Assembly (NCBI GenBank): GCA_028671895.1
Contig: CM053809.1
Coordinates: forward strand, 8,353,501 to 8,417,500
Length of the DNA stretch: 64,000 bases
Reading direction: 5' to 3'
Source: Oenanthe sinensis
Lineage: Eukaryota > Streptophyta > Magnoliopsida > Apiales > Apiaceae
In this document: positions 38,326 through 49,164 of the stretch, piece after piece
Layout of the letters: each line of letters begins with the position of its first letter
How positions within the stretch are numbered: position 1 is the stretch's first letter
Program-made: the position numbers and the translations under genes
Notes under the pieces: model-generated
What the model was told of the DNA's origin: nothing
Database searches by the model: none
What the model saw: the letters and a program-made list of their open reading frames with translations, nothing else

Positions 38326-41300
38326 ACAATCATTTTGGTTGAAGTTTTCTCACAACGCCAGACAATACGGGTGATCAGCCACGTAAAGTCCCCATAACGG
38401 ACTAAAAGTCCCTCTGGACATAAGGAGTACTCATAAAGGCACTTATTGCCATTGGCCTTGGGCTATCTCATTATAGCCATTGACTATCTCATTATAGTCT
38501 ACACATAAAAAGTGCTGGACCGGCGTCACTCGGCCTCTTACGCCTCCAACCTATAGGAATCCGCAGAAACCATTTTGATCGGAATTCCTATAATAATCAA
38601 AACCTTTCTTTTTAAAGTTACCAAATCATTTGATGAAAAAGACTTCTTGAAAGTCGGATTTCATATTTAAATCTCTTTTTAAAGATCATTAGACAGAGGT
38701 AAAGTTTATTCCAAAATATGTCTTAAAACAAGTTGCTGTTGTGGTAAGGTAAGCTGAGATCATAAACTGGGAATCGAAAACAAGTTAAGTTGTGAAGTCA
38801 AGGTGCAGGGTCAATCCATACGTATAACAGTTGTTTTTGAAAACAGTTGTAAGGCATTAGATCATGATAGTAGTTAGACAATAACAACAAGGTACGTTCA
38901 GGGTTTAAAGTTTAAGTAAACATAATTAAGGAAAATGGTGTAGACATAAGTCACAGTTCCAGGTTACTGATTTAAAATCTTTAAAACTAGTTTATAAGTT
39001 GTCGATAACAGTTCAGGGATTGAAAAGTTTAAAGTGTAATTGAAACTGATATAAGGTTGCAGTTTAAGTCAAACAATTAAAGTAAAACAGGCTGTAATTT
39101 AAAACAGTTGAAATAGGATAACACAGTTGCAGGGTCATGAAGTAGTTTATAAAACAGTTCACTATGCAGTTCATAAAACAGTGTTTAAGTTGAAAGAGAT
39201 TAGGCAGTAGTTACTTGCCTCAAATAGAATGCTACAGCTGTGGAACAGGTAGATCGCCTACACCAGATACTAACTCTCTACTTTAGCTTTCCCTTTGTCC
39301 TTCACTTCACTATCCTTCGTAGCTACACATAAATAATACTATTTCAGTATCTTATAAACTCTCGACGTTCTCTTTAACGTCTAACTATTTTACCCTTTCG
39401 CTAATGCAACCCTTAAACACATATATAATCCACCATAGACATACTCTACTATATAATTATTTCTATATTGGCAAGCAAGTAGCACATAGACAATTATATC
39501 ATTCACAGTATTCTTGACTGATAGCATTTCCTATACAGAAGTGGTGTGCCAATTGTGTTTTACAAAAATCATTTTAGTTTCTAGAAATTTTGGCAGCACT
39601 TCCTCTGTAATTGGAACTATCCGTCGGAATACAACCGACACAAACAACCGTTCAATCATATATGATTAGCCCCTTATAATATCAATTCCCTATTATTCCA
39701 AGCAATGCTCACATAAATCATATAATTGACATCACCAAACTCATCTAACTAAACAAGCAGGTTCCAATATGCACTTATAACATTCGAATGAATCATAGCA
39801 ATTTAACAATTTACCTAACTCAATTGCAATCCATGTACTACCTTATGTGCATATATATAGTTAATTGACATTAATAAACTCATTTAATTAAAAGACTTAC
39901 CAAAACAAACTTGCCCGAACAAAATCATATGTTAATTCGAATAAATTTAGTTACAAATAATTAATATCAAACCCCCATTAATATTCATGTATTGATTCAT
40001 TTCCAAACATAACTACGCATATATAGATTGAAAAATTCATTATAGCACAAAATCTTTATATGCAACCACCGAAAGCTAGAATTAACACATAGCAGTCAAC
40101 CTCAACTCGAGCTCACATTCGATATTCTTGTTCATAACAATTTCCGAATAACACTTATAGCAAGAACTCGATAATATGAACCAAACTATACAAGGAAAGT
40201 GACATGTAATTCGCAATCTACCATAAGTCATAACCATAGCAGTAGCTAGCATTGTTAACCAACAAAACGGAGCTAAATGGGTCTATACCAAATCGGCGGA
40301 CAAATCGGAAACTGCTAGCCATAGTCGGAAAATTATAATCTTAGCATGCAAAGTTAGACACTCATGTAATCAAGTTAATAACACCACAGTCATATAAATT
40401 AAACATGTCACAACTAAGCTATGTCACCGGCTCACCGGAGCTCATCGCCGGCAACGGAGCTTGAGGCTTGGACCCGATTTGGGTTCTCAACTGCCCCAAT
40501 TCACTCTTAGCTGCTAGTATGGCTTCGTTAAGTCACTACAAACCCAACCATGACCTTAGAACAGCTTGCATGTCACTAATACACACACACATACATACGG
40601 CAGCATGCATATATATATATCACTTCACAAGTAACAATAAGAATTACAAGGAAGAATGATTATTAGTATGATTTGAAGGACACTAGCAAATCTCTTGAAA
40701 TCAAATGGAAATAAGGAAAAATCGCTTGAGGAAGAAGAGAGAAAATGACCTGCAGTCGAAGATACAGAGCAAGTGAAATGGTTAGTGGGCGGTGGCTTTT
40801 ACCAAACAAAGACAAGGGCAAAACAGTAATTTCACAATTGCTGTTTTTCTGAATAAAACCATTAAACAATTCGAATTTTTATATAATTGAAGTACAAAAA
40901 TAAGTTTTATATTTTTAAAATTAAGATCATGAATTTAGAAGCTTCCCCATATTTTTGAAATATTTTTCTGATGAATAAAGAATTAATTAAAAATCTTTGA
41001 AGTTTTAGCACAGAAATAGAAAATAAGAGTAGAAAAATCATAAAAATAATTTTGGCCTCGAATAAAATAAACTTTTATTTTTCAAAAGTCTCAGAATATA
41101 TAAGGATCATTTTGAAACAGGTTTCATGATTTTTGGACATTCCAATAATTAAATATGGAATTTAGAAGAGTAATATTTCTAGAATAAAACAGGAATAAAA
41201 GATTTATATAAAATCACTGAGACTAGAATTAAATACATCACCATTTTTAGAAAGTCTCTAAAATCACATAGAAGCTACATATAAAATTTCATAATTATTG

Positions 41301-41511
41301 GACACACCAATAATTTTATAAAAATCAAAGAGTCACTCAATTAAGCATAAAAATCAATTAAACACTTAATTAAAACACTTAAGCATAATACAGTCAAACA
41401 GACAGTCAACTGGACATATAAAATCATCACATATCATATCTTAACACATTAAAACACATAACTCATGTACCCCATATTATCCAAATAGATTTAATTACCT
41501 CAATCGTTACA

Positions 41512-41526
41512 TTCTCCCCCCCTTAA
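41512..41526 (-). promoter_or_regulatory. Polypurine tract of element 2
   Basis: Read on the minus strand as TTAAGGGGGGGAGAA, directly before the 3' LTR start TGTAACG. It primes plus-strand synthesis. Confidence 0.93.
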
Positions 41527-41550
41527 AAAGATTCTGTCCTCAGAATCAGC

Positions 41551-44500
41551 CTAAGTAAACAAATAGGGATACTTCTCGAGCATTTCACTCTCAAGTTTCC
41601 AGGTGGATTCCTCAACTCGAGGATTTCTCCACAAAACCTTTACAAGCTTAACAGACTTATTCCTTAAAACTTTATCCTTACGATCCTGAATTTCTACAGG
41701 CTGTTCTACATAGGACAAGTCAGGTTGAATCTCCAAGGGTTCATATTCTATCACATGGCTCATATCAGGATTGTACTTTCGAAGCATAGACACGTGAAAA
41801 ACATTGTGAATGTGCTGCATCTGCGGTGGTAGAGCCAATTCATATGCAACTTTCCCAACTTGCTTCAGAACTTCAAAAGGTCCTATATATCGTGGATTAA
41901 GCTTTCCTCTCTTGCCAAATCTACTCACACCTTTCCACGGAGAAATCTTTAACAACACTTGGTCACCTTCTTCAAAATTCATATCTTTCCTTGACTGGTC
42001 AGCATACTTCTTTTGCCTATCCTGAGCAGCTAACAATCTCTTCTGAATCAACTCAATCTTTTCTTTAGTTTGTTGAACCAACTCTGGACCCAAAATCTTA
42101 CGCTCACCAACTTCATTCCAACACACTGGTGATCTGCATTTTCTTCCATACAAAGCTTCATACGGGGGCATCCCAATACTAGCATGATAACTGTTATTAT
42201 AAGAAAATTCCACCAATGGTAGATGCTCGTCCCAACTTCCTTCAAAATCTAAGGCACAAACTCTTAACATATCTTCAATGGTTTGGATTGTCCTTTCACT
42301 CTGGCCATCTGTCTGAGGATGATACGCAGTACTCATATTCAGCTTTGTTCCCAAACATTCTTGAAATTTCTTCCAAAATCTTGAATTGAATCTCGGGTCT
42401 CTGTCTGACACTATTGATACAGGAACACCATGTCGCATCACAATCTCTTTCAGATACAAATGAACCAACCTGTCCAGTGAAAATCTTTCGTTGATAGGTA
42501 GAAAGTGCGCTGACTTGGTCAATCTGTCTATTATTACCCAGATAGCATCATGATTAGCTTTAGTCCTTGGCAGACCTACTACAAAATCCATAGCAAGATT
42601 CTCCCATTTCCATTCTGGAATCTCTAGTGGTTGCAACAATCCGCTGGGCCTCTGGTGTTCAGCTTTGACTCTCTGGCATGTATAACATTTACTGATCCAT
42701 TCTGCCACATCTCTTTTCATGTTGGGCCACCAAAAATTTTCCTTCAAGTCTTTATACATCTTTGTGCTTCCTGGATGAATAGAGTATCTTGAACTATGTG
42801 CATCATGCAAAATTTCATTCTTGAGTCCTTGAACATTGGGAATCCAAATTCGTGAGGAAAACCTAAAGATTCCTTTATCGTCCTTCTGACTTTTTAACTC
42901 TTCTCCAGTCAACTTGGTTCTGTCTTGACTCATCATCTGTTCTTGACATCTCTTGATCTTTTCTAACACTTCTGGCTGAAAAGTCATTGTATACACCATT
43001 TCTTTCACTGAATCCGAATCACATACCTCTATTTCCAATTTCTCAAACTCTTTGATCAATTCTTCAGACGAAACCATTATATTCAATCTTTCTTTTCTAC
43101 TTAAAGCATCTGCTACGACATTCGCCTTGCCTGGATGATAGTTGATTGTGCAGTCATAGTCTTTGATCAACTCCAACCATCTTCTCTGTCTCATATTCAA
43201 TTCTTTCTGAGTAAAGATATACTTCAAACTCTTATGGTCAGTAAAAATCTCACACTTTTCTCCGTACAAGTAGTGCCTCCAAATCTTCAATGCAAATACG
43301 ATGGCAGCTAATTCCAGATCATGTGTAGGATACTTCAATTCGTGAGGTCTTAACTGCCTGGAAGCATATGCAATAACTTTCCCATGTTGCATCAGAACAC
43401 ATCCCAAACCTTTGAGTGAAGCGTCACTGTAGATGACAAAATTTCCTTGATCATCTGGTAACACCAAAACTGGGGCAGACACTAGTCTTCGTTTTAACTC
43501 TTCAAAACTTTCTTCACACTTCTCATTCCATACAAACTTTTCGTTCTTCCTTGTCAATTTGGTCATAGGGGTAGCTATCTTAGAGAAATCTTGAACAAAT
43601 CTTCGATAGTACCCTGCTAAACCCAGAAAACTTCTGACTTCTGTTGGAGTCCGTGGCCTTTCCCATTTCATCACTGCTTCTATCTTCGCCGGATCAACTT
43701 TGATGCCTTCTCTGCTAACAACATGACCTAAGAATTGTACCTCCTTCAACCAAAATTCACATTTTGAAAACTTCGCATACAGCTTCTCCTTTCTTAAGGT
43801 CTCTAAAGCAATTCTCAAATGATCTGCATGCTCTTCTTCTGACTTGGAATATATCAGGATATCGTCGATGAAAACAATCACAAACTTGTCTAAATATTTC
43901 TTAAAGACTCTGTTCATCAGGTCCATAAACGCTGCTGGGGCATTTGTCAATCCAAAAGCCATAACTAAAAATTCATAGTGTCCGTACCTTGTTCTGAATG
44001 CTGTTTTAGATACATCTTCAGGTTTGATTTTGAGTTGATGGTATCCGGACCTTAAATCAATTTTTGAGAACCATTCGGCTCCTTTCAGCTGGTCGAAAAG
44101 ATCATCGATCCTCGGCAACGGGTACTTATTCTTGATGGTTAGCTTATTTAATTCTCGGTAATCTATGCACAACCTCATGCTTCCATCCTTCTTCTTAACA
44201 AACAACACTGGTGCTCCCCAAGGAGACACACTAGGTCTTATAATTCCTTTGTCCAAGAGATCTTGTATTTGACTCGCCAATTCTTTCATCTCAACTGGCG
44301 CCATTCTATACGGAGCTTTGGAAACTGGCTCAGTGCCTGGAGCTAAATCAATGGAGAATTCTATTTCCCTATCGGAAGGTAAGCCTGGTAATTCATCTGG
44401 AAATACATCGGGAAATTCGTTGACGATAGGAACATCTTCTAACTGAACTGACCTCTTTTCAGTGTCTACAACATAGGCTAGGTAAGCCTCACATCCTTGA

Positions 44501-46110
44501 CGCAGAAATCTCTTTGCCTGAGCAATATTCAAAAACTTCTTGACTTGTCGGGTACCTCGAAATTCAACTTCTTTTCCTTCTAGGGTTTTCAACTTTAACT
44601 TCTTATTCCTACAATCTATTTGAGCCTTGTATTCTGACAACCAATCCATCCCTAGAATTACATCAAATTCACCTAACTTAAAAGGTATTAAGTTAGCAAG
44701 AAAATGACAACTGCCTATTTCAATGTCACAACTAGGACAAACTTGGCTTACTGGAATCGTTGCCTGGTTAGCTACTTCTATTACTAAGGCTTGATCCAAA
44801 GGTCGGACTTCACATTTCAATTTACCAAGGAAATCTTGAGATACAAAAGACTTAGTAGCTCCTGAATCAATCAATACACTAGCTTGCACTGAGTTAACAG
44901 GAAGTGTACCTGATATCACATCTACGTCCTGAATAGCTTCTTTCTGAGTCATGTTGAATGTTCTTGCTCTAGATTGATGTGCTGAAGATTGAGACGGAGT
45001 TCCAGCTATTCGAAGAACATTGGTAGGCTGTGTAGGTTCCTTGCATTCCCTTGCCATGTGACCTAGCTTGCCACACTTATAGCATTTGATTCCTGACTTT
45101 TGATTTTGATTCTGACTCTGGCTGTTGCATTCTGCTGCATAATGTCCTTTCCTGTTGCATTTGAAGCAGGTGATATTGGGTTTATTACAAACTCCAGAGT
45201 GCTTCCTTCCACAAATTTTGCATTCAGGAACAAACTGTCTGATGGCCTTCGGCTGGTTGAAACCTTGAGCTTTATTGTTTTGTCTTCCTTTTCCATCATT
45301 ATCATTCTTGATTTGCTGGGAATCACTTCTCTGACTTTCTGGCCTTCTATGAAACTTGTTTCTAAAATTACCTTGTCCCTGACTGTCTTCCCTAGCACCA
45401 AACTTTCTTTTTCTGTTATCCTTCTCTTTCTGGGACATGTCACTTTCTCCTTCCACGATCATTGCTTTTTGAACTATTGCAGTAAAGCTTTGCAACTCAA
45501 AAACTGCTACCCTACTTCTAATCCATGGTCTTAGGCCTTGCTGAAACCTCTTGGCCTTTTTGATGTCAGTGTTGACAAATTCTGGCACAAATCTGGCCAT
45601 CTCAGAAAACTTGGCCTCGTACTCTGCTACACTCATACCTCCTTGCTTCAATTCTAAAAATTTAATTTCCATCTGGTCCTTCATGAAACTAGGAAAGTAC
45701 TTTTCTAAAAACAATTCTGTAAACCGATCCCAAGAAATCACACCTTCCCCCTGAAGCATCTTCGTAGACTCCCACCAGTAACCGGCTTCAGCTTTAAGAA
45801 AGTAACTAGCATACTCAGTCTTCTTATCTTCATCTACGTCTACTAACTGAAAAGCTTTTTCCATTTCCTTAAGCCAAATTTGGGCTTCTACTGGGTTTGT
45901 GGATCCTTTAAATTCAGGTGGTTTCACGGCTTGAAAAGATTTAAAAGTAACTGCTGGGGGTGCAGAAGGTCTTTGCTGTTGTTGAGTTAAAAGAGCTGTC
46001 TGCTGTTGTAGCAGCTGAATGAGTTGGGCAACTGTAGGGTCCATAGGATTTTGATCTTGAGTATTTTGGTTCTGAGACGAATTTGAGGTGTTTCTTTTTC
46101 TTGGCGGCAT
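41551..46110 (-). CDS. gag-pol: Gag-Pol polyprotein of element 2, chromodomain-containing
   Basis: An intact 1519-codon frame with the same domain order and catalytic residues as the element 1 protein. Comparing the two, I find 13 substitutions: T78I, V183I, G259S, Q432K, R504K, E513K, K553R, N763D, E1036K, L1048V, E1095G, N1134D and E1505K (element 1 to element 2). None touches a catalytic or zinc-binding residue. E1505K lies in the chromodomain beside the conserved W1504. The FIDD box, the integrase D-D-35-E triad and the two zinc knuckles are unchanged, so the copy is likely competent. The ATG is preceded by TAA and a possible splice acceptor (CCCTATAG). Confidence 0.97.
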   Translation of the reverse strand: MPPRKRNTSNSSQNQNTQDQNPMDPTVAQLIQLLQQQTALLTQQQQRPSAPPAVTFKSFQAVKPPEFKGSTNPVEAQIWLKEMEKAFQLVDVDEDKKTEYASYFLKAEAGYWWESTKMLQGEGVISWDRFTELFLEKYFPSFMKDQMEIKFLELKQGGMSVAEYEAKFSEMARFVPEFVNTDIKKAKRFQQGLRPWIRSRVAVFELQSFTAIVQKAMIVEGESDMSQKEKDNRKRKFGAREDSQGQGNFRNKFHRRPESQRSDSQQIKNDNDGKGRQNNKAQGFNQPKAIRQFVPECKICGRKHSGVCNKPNITCFKCNRKGHYAAECNSQSQNQNQKSGIKCYKCGKLGHMARECKEPTQPTNVLRIAGTPSQSSAHQSRARTFNMTQKEAIQDVDVISGTLPVNSVQASVLIDSGATKSFVSQDFLGKLKCEVRPLDQALVIEVANQATIPVSQVCPSCDIEIGSCHFLANLIPFKLGEFDVILGMDWLSEYKAQIDCRNKKLKLKTLEGKEVEFRGTRQVKKFLNIAQAKRFLRQGCEAYLAYVVDTEKRSVQLEDVPIVNEFPDVFPDELPGLPSDREIEFSIDLAPGTEPVSKAPYRMAPVEMKELASQIQDLLDKGIIRPSVSPWGAPVLFVKKKDGSMRLCIDYRELNKLTIKNKYPLPRIDDLFDQLKGAEWFSKIDLRSGYHQLKIKPEDVSKTAFRTRYGHYEFLVMAFGLTNAPAAFMDLMNRVFKKYLDKFVIVFIDDILIYSKSEEEHADHLRIALETLRKEKLYAKFSKCEFWLKEVQFLGHVVSREGIKVDPAKIEAVMKWERPRTPTEVRSFLGLAGYYRRFVQDFSKIATPMTKLTRKNEKFVWNEKCEESFEELKRRLVSAPVLVLPDDQGNFVIYSDASLKGLGCVLMQHGKVIAYASRQLRPHELKYPTHDLELAAIVFALKIWRHYLYGEKCEIFTDHKSLKYIFTQKELNMRQRRWLELIKDYDCTINYHPGKANVVADALSRKERLNIMVSSEELIKEFEKLEIEVCDSDSVKEMVYTMTFQPEVLEKIKRCQEQMMSQDRTKLTGEELKSQKDDKGIFRFSSRIWIPNVQGLKNEILHDAHSSRYSIHPGSTKMYKDLKENFWWPNMKRDVAEWISKCYTCQRVKAEHQRPSGLLQPLEIPEWKWENLAMDFVVGLPRTKANHDAIWVIIDRLTKSAHFLPINERFSLDRLVHLYLKEIVMRHGVPVSIVSDRDPRFNSRFWKKFQECLGTKLNMSTAYHPQTDGQSERTIQTIEDMLRVCALDFEGSWDEHLPLVEFSYNNSYHASIGMPPYEALYGRKCRSPVCWNEVGERKILGPELVQQTKEKIELIQKRLLAAQDRQKKYADQSRKDMNFEEGDQVLLKISPWKGVSRFGKRGKLNPRYIGPFEVLKQVGKVAYELALPPQMQHIHNVFHVSMLRKYNPDMSHVIEYEPLEIQPDLSYVEQPVEIQDRKDKVLRNKSVKLVKVLWRNPRVEESTWKLESEMLEKYPYLFT

Positions 46111-46551
46111 TTACTATAGGGAAACAAGCAACTTATTAAGCAATACACTACACCATATTGTAAACAGTTCAAATACTTTTAAAACCATTTGAGCACTAAA
46201 ACTCTATTTTAGAAATCAATCTTGTAGCATCATTACTACATAAGTTGCCTGTACCACAAGGATAGATAAAGGTTCTATTGAAAACAGGTTAGCACAACAG
46301 GTATAAATAAGGTACTGGTAAAGGTAAGAAACAGTTTATGGTCAAATGTGCGCAAAAGTAAATGACAGAGATATCGGAAGATACTGGAACTGAAAAGCAA
46401 ACATACATAGATACGAAAAAGTACCAAAGTGCAAGATAGTTAAAGTACAAACACGAAATAAAAGTACTGGGAAGAAAACAGAAATAACATCTGGCAAGGG
46501 TGCTAGAGGGCTCTAACAAATGTCCCTTCTAACACTCAAACATCCTGACAT
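46111..46551 (-). other. Linker between aORF and gag-pol of element 2
   Basis: This AT-rich stretch corresponds to 29569-30005. An open frame at 46289-46519 is not kept in element 1. On the minus strand it ends TTTCCCTATAG, then TAA and the gag-pol ATG. Confidence 0.6.
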
Positions 46552-46956
46552 CTAATCACCCCTGTGATCCCTGTCTCTGGCTGCCCTGAGTCCAATCAGC
46601 AGTCTACTAAGCACACGGGTTAACTCTCCTGCCCGCTCCGCCACATCGTCTGGAAATGCCCTAGCTGCAATCTGCCTACGTCCCTCCTCCTCAACAGCTC
46701 TAATGCGATCCTCCCACCACTCGACAGGATGCTCGGGAACTCTCAGCTGGCCTCGGGTAATAGCTGGCCTATAAACTCTACGGCGAATAGGGGCACAAGC
46801 ACTCCCTGAGGGTAGGTCAGGCTGAGCAACGGGCTCAGGAATCAACTCCTCCTCGCTCTCAGAACTGGATATGACTATAACATCATCGTCAGAATCCGAA
46901 GAAGAAGAATCAGAGGAACTAGGAGAGGGTGGTGGTTGTGAAACAATACCACGAGC
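46552..46956 (-). CDS. aORF second exon of element 2
   Basis: 134 codons plus stop, lying between the primer site and gag. It opens right after the acceptor ATTGCAG (AG at 46958-46957) in phase 0, so it joins exon 1 (47508-47434) in frame and predicts a protein of about 159 residues. Visible parts are a Pro/Ser start, an acidic Ser/Asp run, a VIVISSSESEEE motif resembling a SUMO-interacting motif, a basic segment (IRRRVYRPAITRGQLR), and a charged helical C-terminus. An unspliced alternative start exists (ATG at 46998), but it adds 14 codons that are out of frame in element 1, so I prefer the spliced model. The function is not known to me. Near identity with the element 1 copy (one residue changed) argues for real coding or very recent common origin. 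Confidence 0.65.
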   Translation of the reverse strand, partial: ARGIVSQPPPSPSSSDSSSSDSDDDVIVISSSESEEELIPEPVAQPDLPSGSACAPIRRRVYRPAITRGQLRVPEHPVEWWEDRIRAVEEEGRRQIAARAFPDDVAERAGELTRVLSRLLIGLRAARDRDHRGD

Positions 46957-47433
46957 CTGCAATAATACGATATGTAAAGCAAAAAGGGATAAGATCATCT
47001 TAAATCTACAGTTAAAATCCTAATATCTAAACCACTCTTCGATATCTAATCCTATCTTACCATTACTCTCTCTTTTGTTATTAAATGATCTACTTGTTTA
47101 ACTTAATCCTGGCTTGTTTCAGTGACCAAAACCTTTGCTCTGATACCAACCTGTGGCGCCCTCCCGACCCGGGGTCTAGATCGGGGCGTCACTGACACTC
47201 TATATGCATGCACCCTAAATAACAATAATAGAAAATACGCATAAATTATGACCCCGACTACTCGCCTGGACCTTTCAAGGTAATGGTATGAAACAAGCAC
47301 ACAACTACATTCATTTATATTTAAATTACATCAACAAAATAATATTACAACTCCTGAAACAATCTCAAAGTCTACTAATAAGAGTACAAGACTTAAACAA
47401 AGTCTTTTCCTTCCAACTCTGCCTCGATCCTAC
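46957..47433 (-). other. Predicted 477-bp intron joining LTR exon 1 to aORF exon 2
   Basis: Donor CAG/GTAGGA (GT at 47433-47432) and acceptor TATTATTGCAG/GCT (AG at 46958-46957). Both exons end or begin on whole codons. The intron contains the end of the 5' LTR, the primer-binding site and the leader, so a spliced RNA would lose sequences needed for reverse transcription and serve as mRNA only. This is predicted from sequence, with no transcript evidence. Confidence 0.55.
47137..47148 (-). promoter_or_regulatory. Primer-binding site of element 2 (initiator Met-tRNA)
   Basis: On the minus strand TGGTATCAGAGC, three bases after the 5' LTR end at 47152, identical to the site in element 1. Confidence 0.95.
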
Positions 47434-47508
47434 CTGTTCCCTCTCAGCCAGCCTAGTAAAGTTCATGTAAGACATGTTCTTCCGAGCAGTCTGCTTAATA
47501 CGGACCAT
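47434..47508 (-). CDS. aORF exon 1 of element 2: histone H3 N-tail look-alike
   Basis: The ATG at 47508 has a strong context (A at -3, G at +4) and opens 25 codons ending in CAG at a donor (GTAGGA). After Met the protein reads V-RIKQTARK. This matches 7 of the first 9 residues of mature histone H3 (A-RTKQTARK), with K4, Q5, T6, A7, R8 and K9 aligned without a gap. Likeness stops there: the next residues are NMSYMNFTRLAEREQ, not the H3 sequence STGGK. Fourteen bases upstream of the ATG is a good acceptor (TTTTCTAACATCTACAG), so a non-coding leader exon probably precedes it. The segment is absent from element 1. That it is translated and joined to 46956-46552 is inference. Confidence 0.6.
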
Positions 47509-49156
47509 GATTCTCAAAAGCTGTAGATGTTAGAAAATAAAAGGATGAGCTACAAAAGCTCAGCAAGTAACCATACTGGTAAAAAAAACAGTTCTACAGG
47601 CTTACATATAATTTAAAAGACTTTTCTCAAAACCATGCTTTAAATCATTTCTGGACCTCATTGTCCCAAATTTGTAATTAACATACTAGTCAGGGGAATC
47701 ATTTCTCGCAAAACTTTCTTTTATAAAACTGCTGGCAGGGTTAAACAATTTCAATAACTGGTACAGAATAAACAAGAAGCTGGAAAATAATAACCAGGTG
47801 GAAGTATAAGAGTAATCTGCAGGGTTAGATGGATAACAGGAAAATAATGTATAACAATTGAAACAAGGTCAACCCAAGATATGTCTGATAATTGAAGCTG
47901 TATGACAGGTTATTACAAGGCATTTCATTATTTATTACTAATCATTTCAAAATCAATTTGTATAAAACTGCCCTTTCATTAGGACTGATTCTTTCAAAAC
48001 ATTTTATAAAACTGTCCTCTCATTAGGACCTTGCTTTTCAAATCATCTATAAAATTGTCCTTTCATTAGGACCCTTTACTTTTCAAATCATTTATAAAAC
48101 TGTCCTCTCATTAGGACCTTTTCTGTTTAAAACAATCATTTTGGTTGAAGTTTTCTCACAACGCCAGACAATACGGGTGATCAGCCACGTAAAGTCCCCA
48201 TAACGGACTAAAAGTCCCTCTGGACATAAGGAGTACTCATAAAGGCACTTATTGCCATTGGCCTTGGGCTATCTCATTATAGCCATTGACTATCTCATTA
48301 TAGTCTACACATAAAAAGTGCTGGACCGGCGTCACTCGGCCTCTTACGCCTCCAACCTATAGGAATCCGCAGAAACCATTTTGATCGGAATTCCTATAAT
48401 AATCAAAACCTTTCTTTTTAAAGTTACCAAATCATTTGATGAAAAAGACTTCTTGAAAGTCGGATTTCATATTTAAATCTCTTTTTAAAGATCATTAGAC
48501 AGAGGTAAAGTTTATTCCAAAATATGTCTTAAAACAAGTTGCTGTTGTGGTAAGGTAAGCTGAGATCATAAACTGGGAATCGAAAACAAGTTAAGTTGTG
48601 AAGTCAAGGTGCAGGGTCAATCCATACGTATAACAGTTGTTTTTGAAAACAGTTGTAAGGCATTAGATCATGATAGTAGTTAGACAATAACAACAAGGTA
48701 CGTTCAGGGTTTAAAGTTTAAGTAAACATAATTAAGGAAAATGGTGTAGACATAAGTCACAGTTCCAGGTTACTGATTTAAAATCTTTAAAACTAGTTTA
48801 TAAGTTGTCGATAACAGTTCAGGGATTGAAAAGTTTAAAGTGTAATTGAAACTGATATAAGGTTGCAGTTTAAGTCAAACAATTAAAGTAAAACAGGCTG
48901 TAATTTAAAACAGTTGAAATAGGATAACACAGTTGCAGGGTCATGAAGTAGTTTATAAAACAGTTCACTATGCAGTTCATAAAACAGTGTTTAAGTTGAA
49001 AGAGATTAGGCAGTAGTTACTTGCCTCAAATAGAATGCTACAGCTGTGGAACAGGTAGATCGCCTACACCAGATACTAACTCTCTACTTTAGCTTTCCCT
49101 TTGTCCTTCACTTCACTATCCTTCGTAGCTACACATAAATAATACTATTTCAGTAT

Positions 49157-49164
49157 CTTATAAA
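49157..49164 (-). promoter_or_regulatory. Candidate TATA box of the element 2 5' LTR
   Basis: TTTATAAG on the minus strand sits in the block conserved with TATATAAG of element 1 (27506-27513). Both are followed by GATACTGAAATAGTATT. Motif call only. Confidence 0.35.

Larger units (their letters stand above)
37346..41511 (-). repeat. 3' LTR of element 2 (4166 bp)
   Basis: Read on the minus strand it runs from TGTAACGATTGAGG at 41511 to GGCGCCACA at 37346. It carries an untranslated-position copy of aORF exon 1 at 37628-37702 and the tandem hairpin repeats at 38151-38325. Short open frames at 37482, 40468 and 40663 occur identically in the other LTR and are not supported as genes. Confidence 0.95.

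Noticed and set aside
40468..40869. Open frames of 63 and 68 codons in the element 2 LTR, repeated at 50274 and 50469
   Set aside because: Not conserved as full frames in element 1 LTRs, and no recognisable protein features.
46957..46998. ATG at 46998 as the true start of the element 2 aORF
   Set aside because: The 14 added codons lie over a polypyrimidine tract and acceptor, and in element 1 the same stretch has GTG for ATG and one T fewer, breaking the frame.
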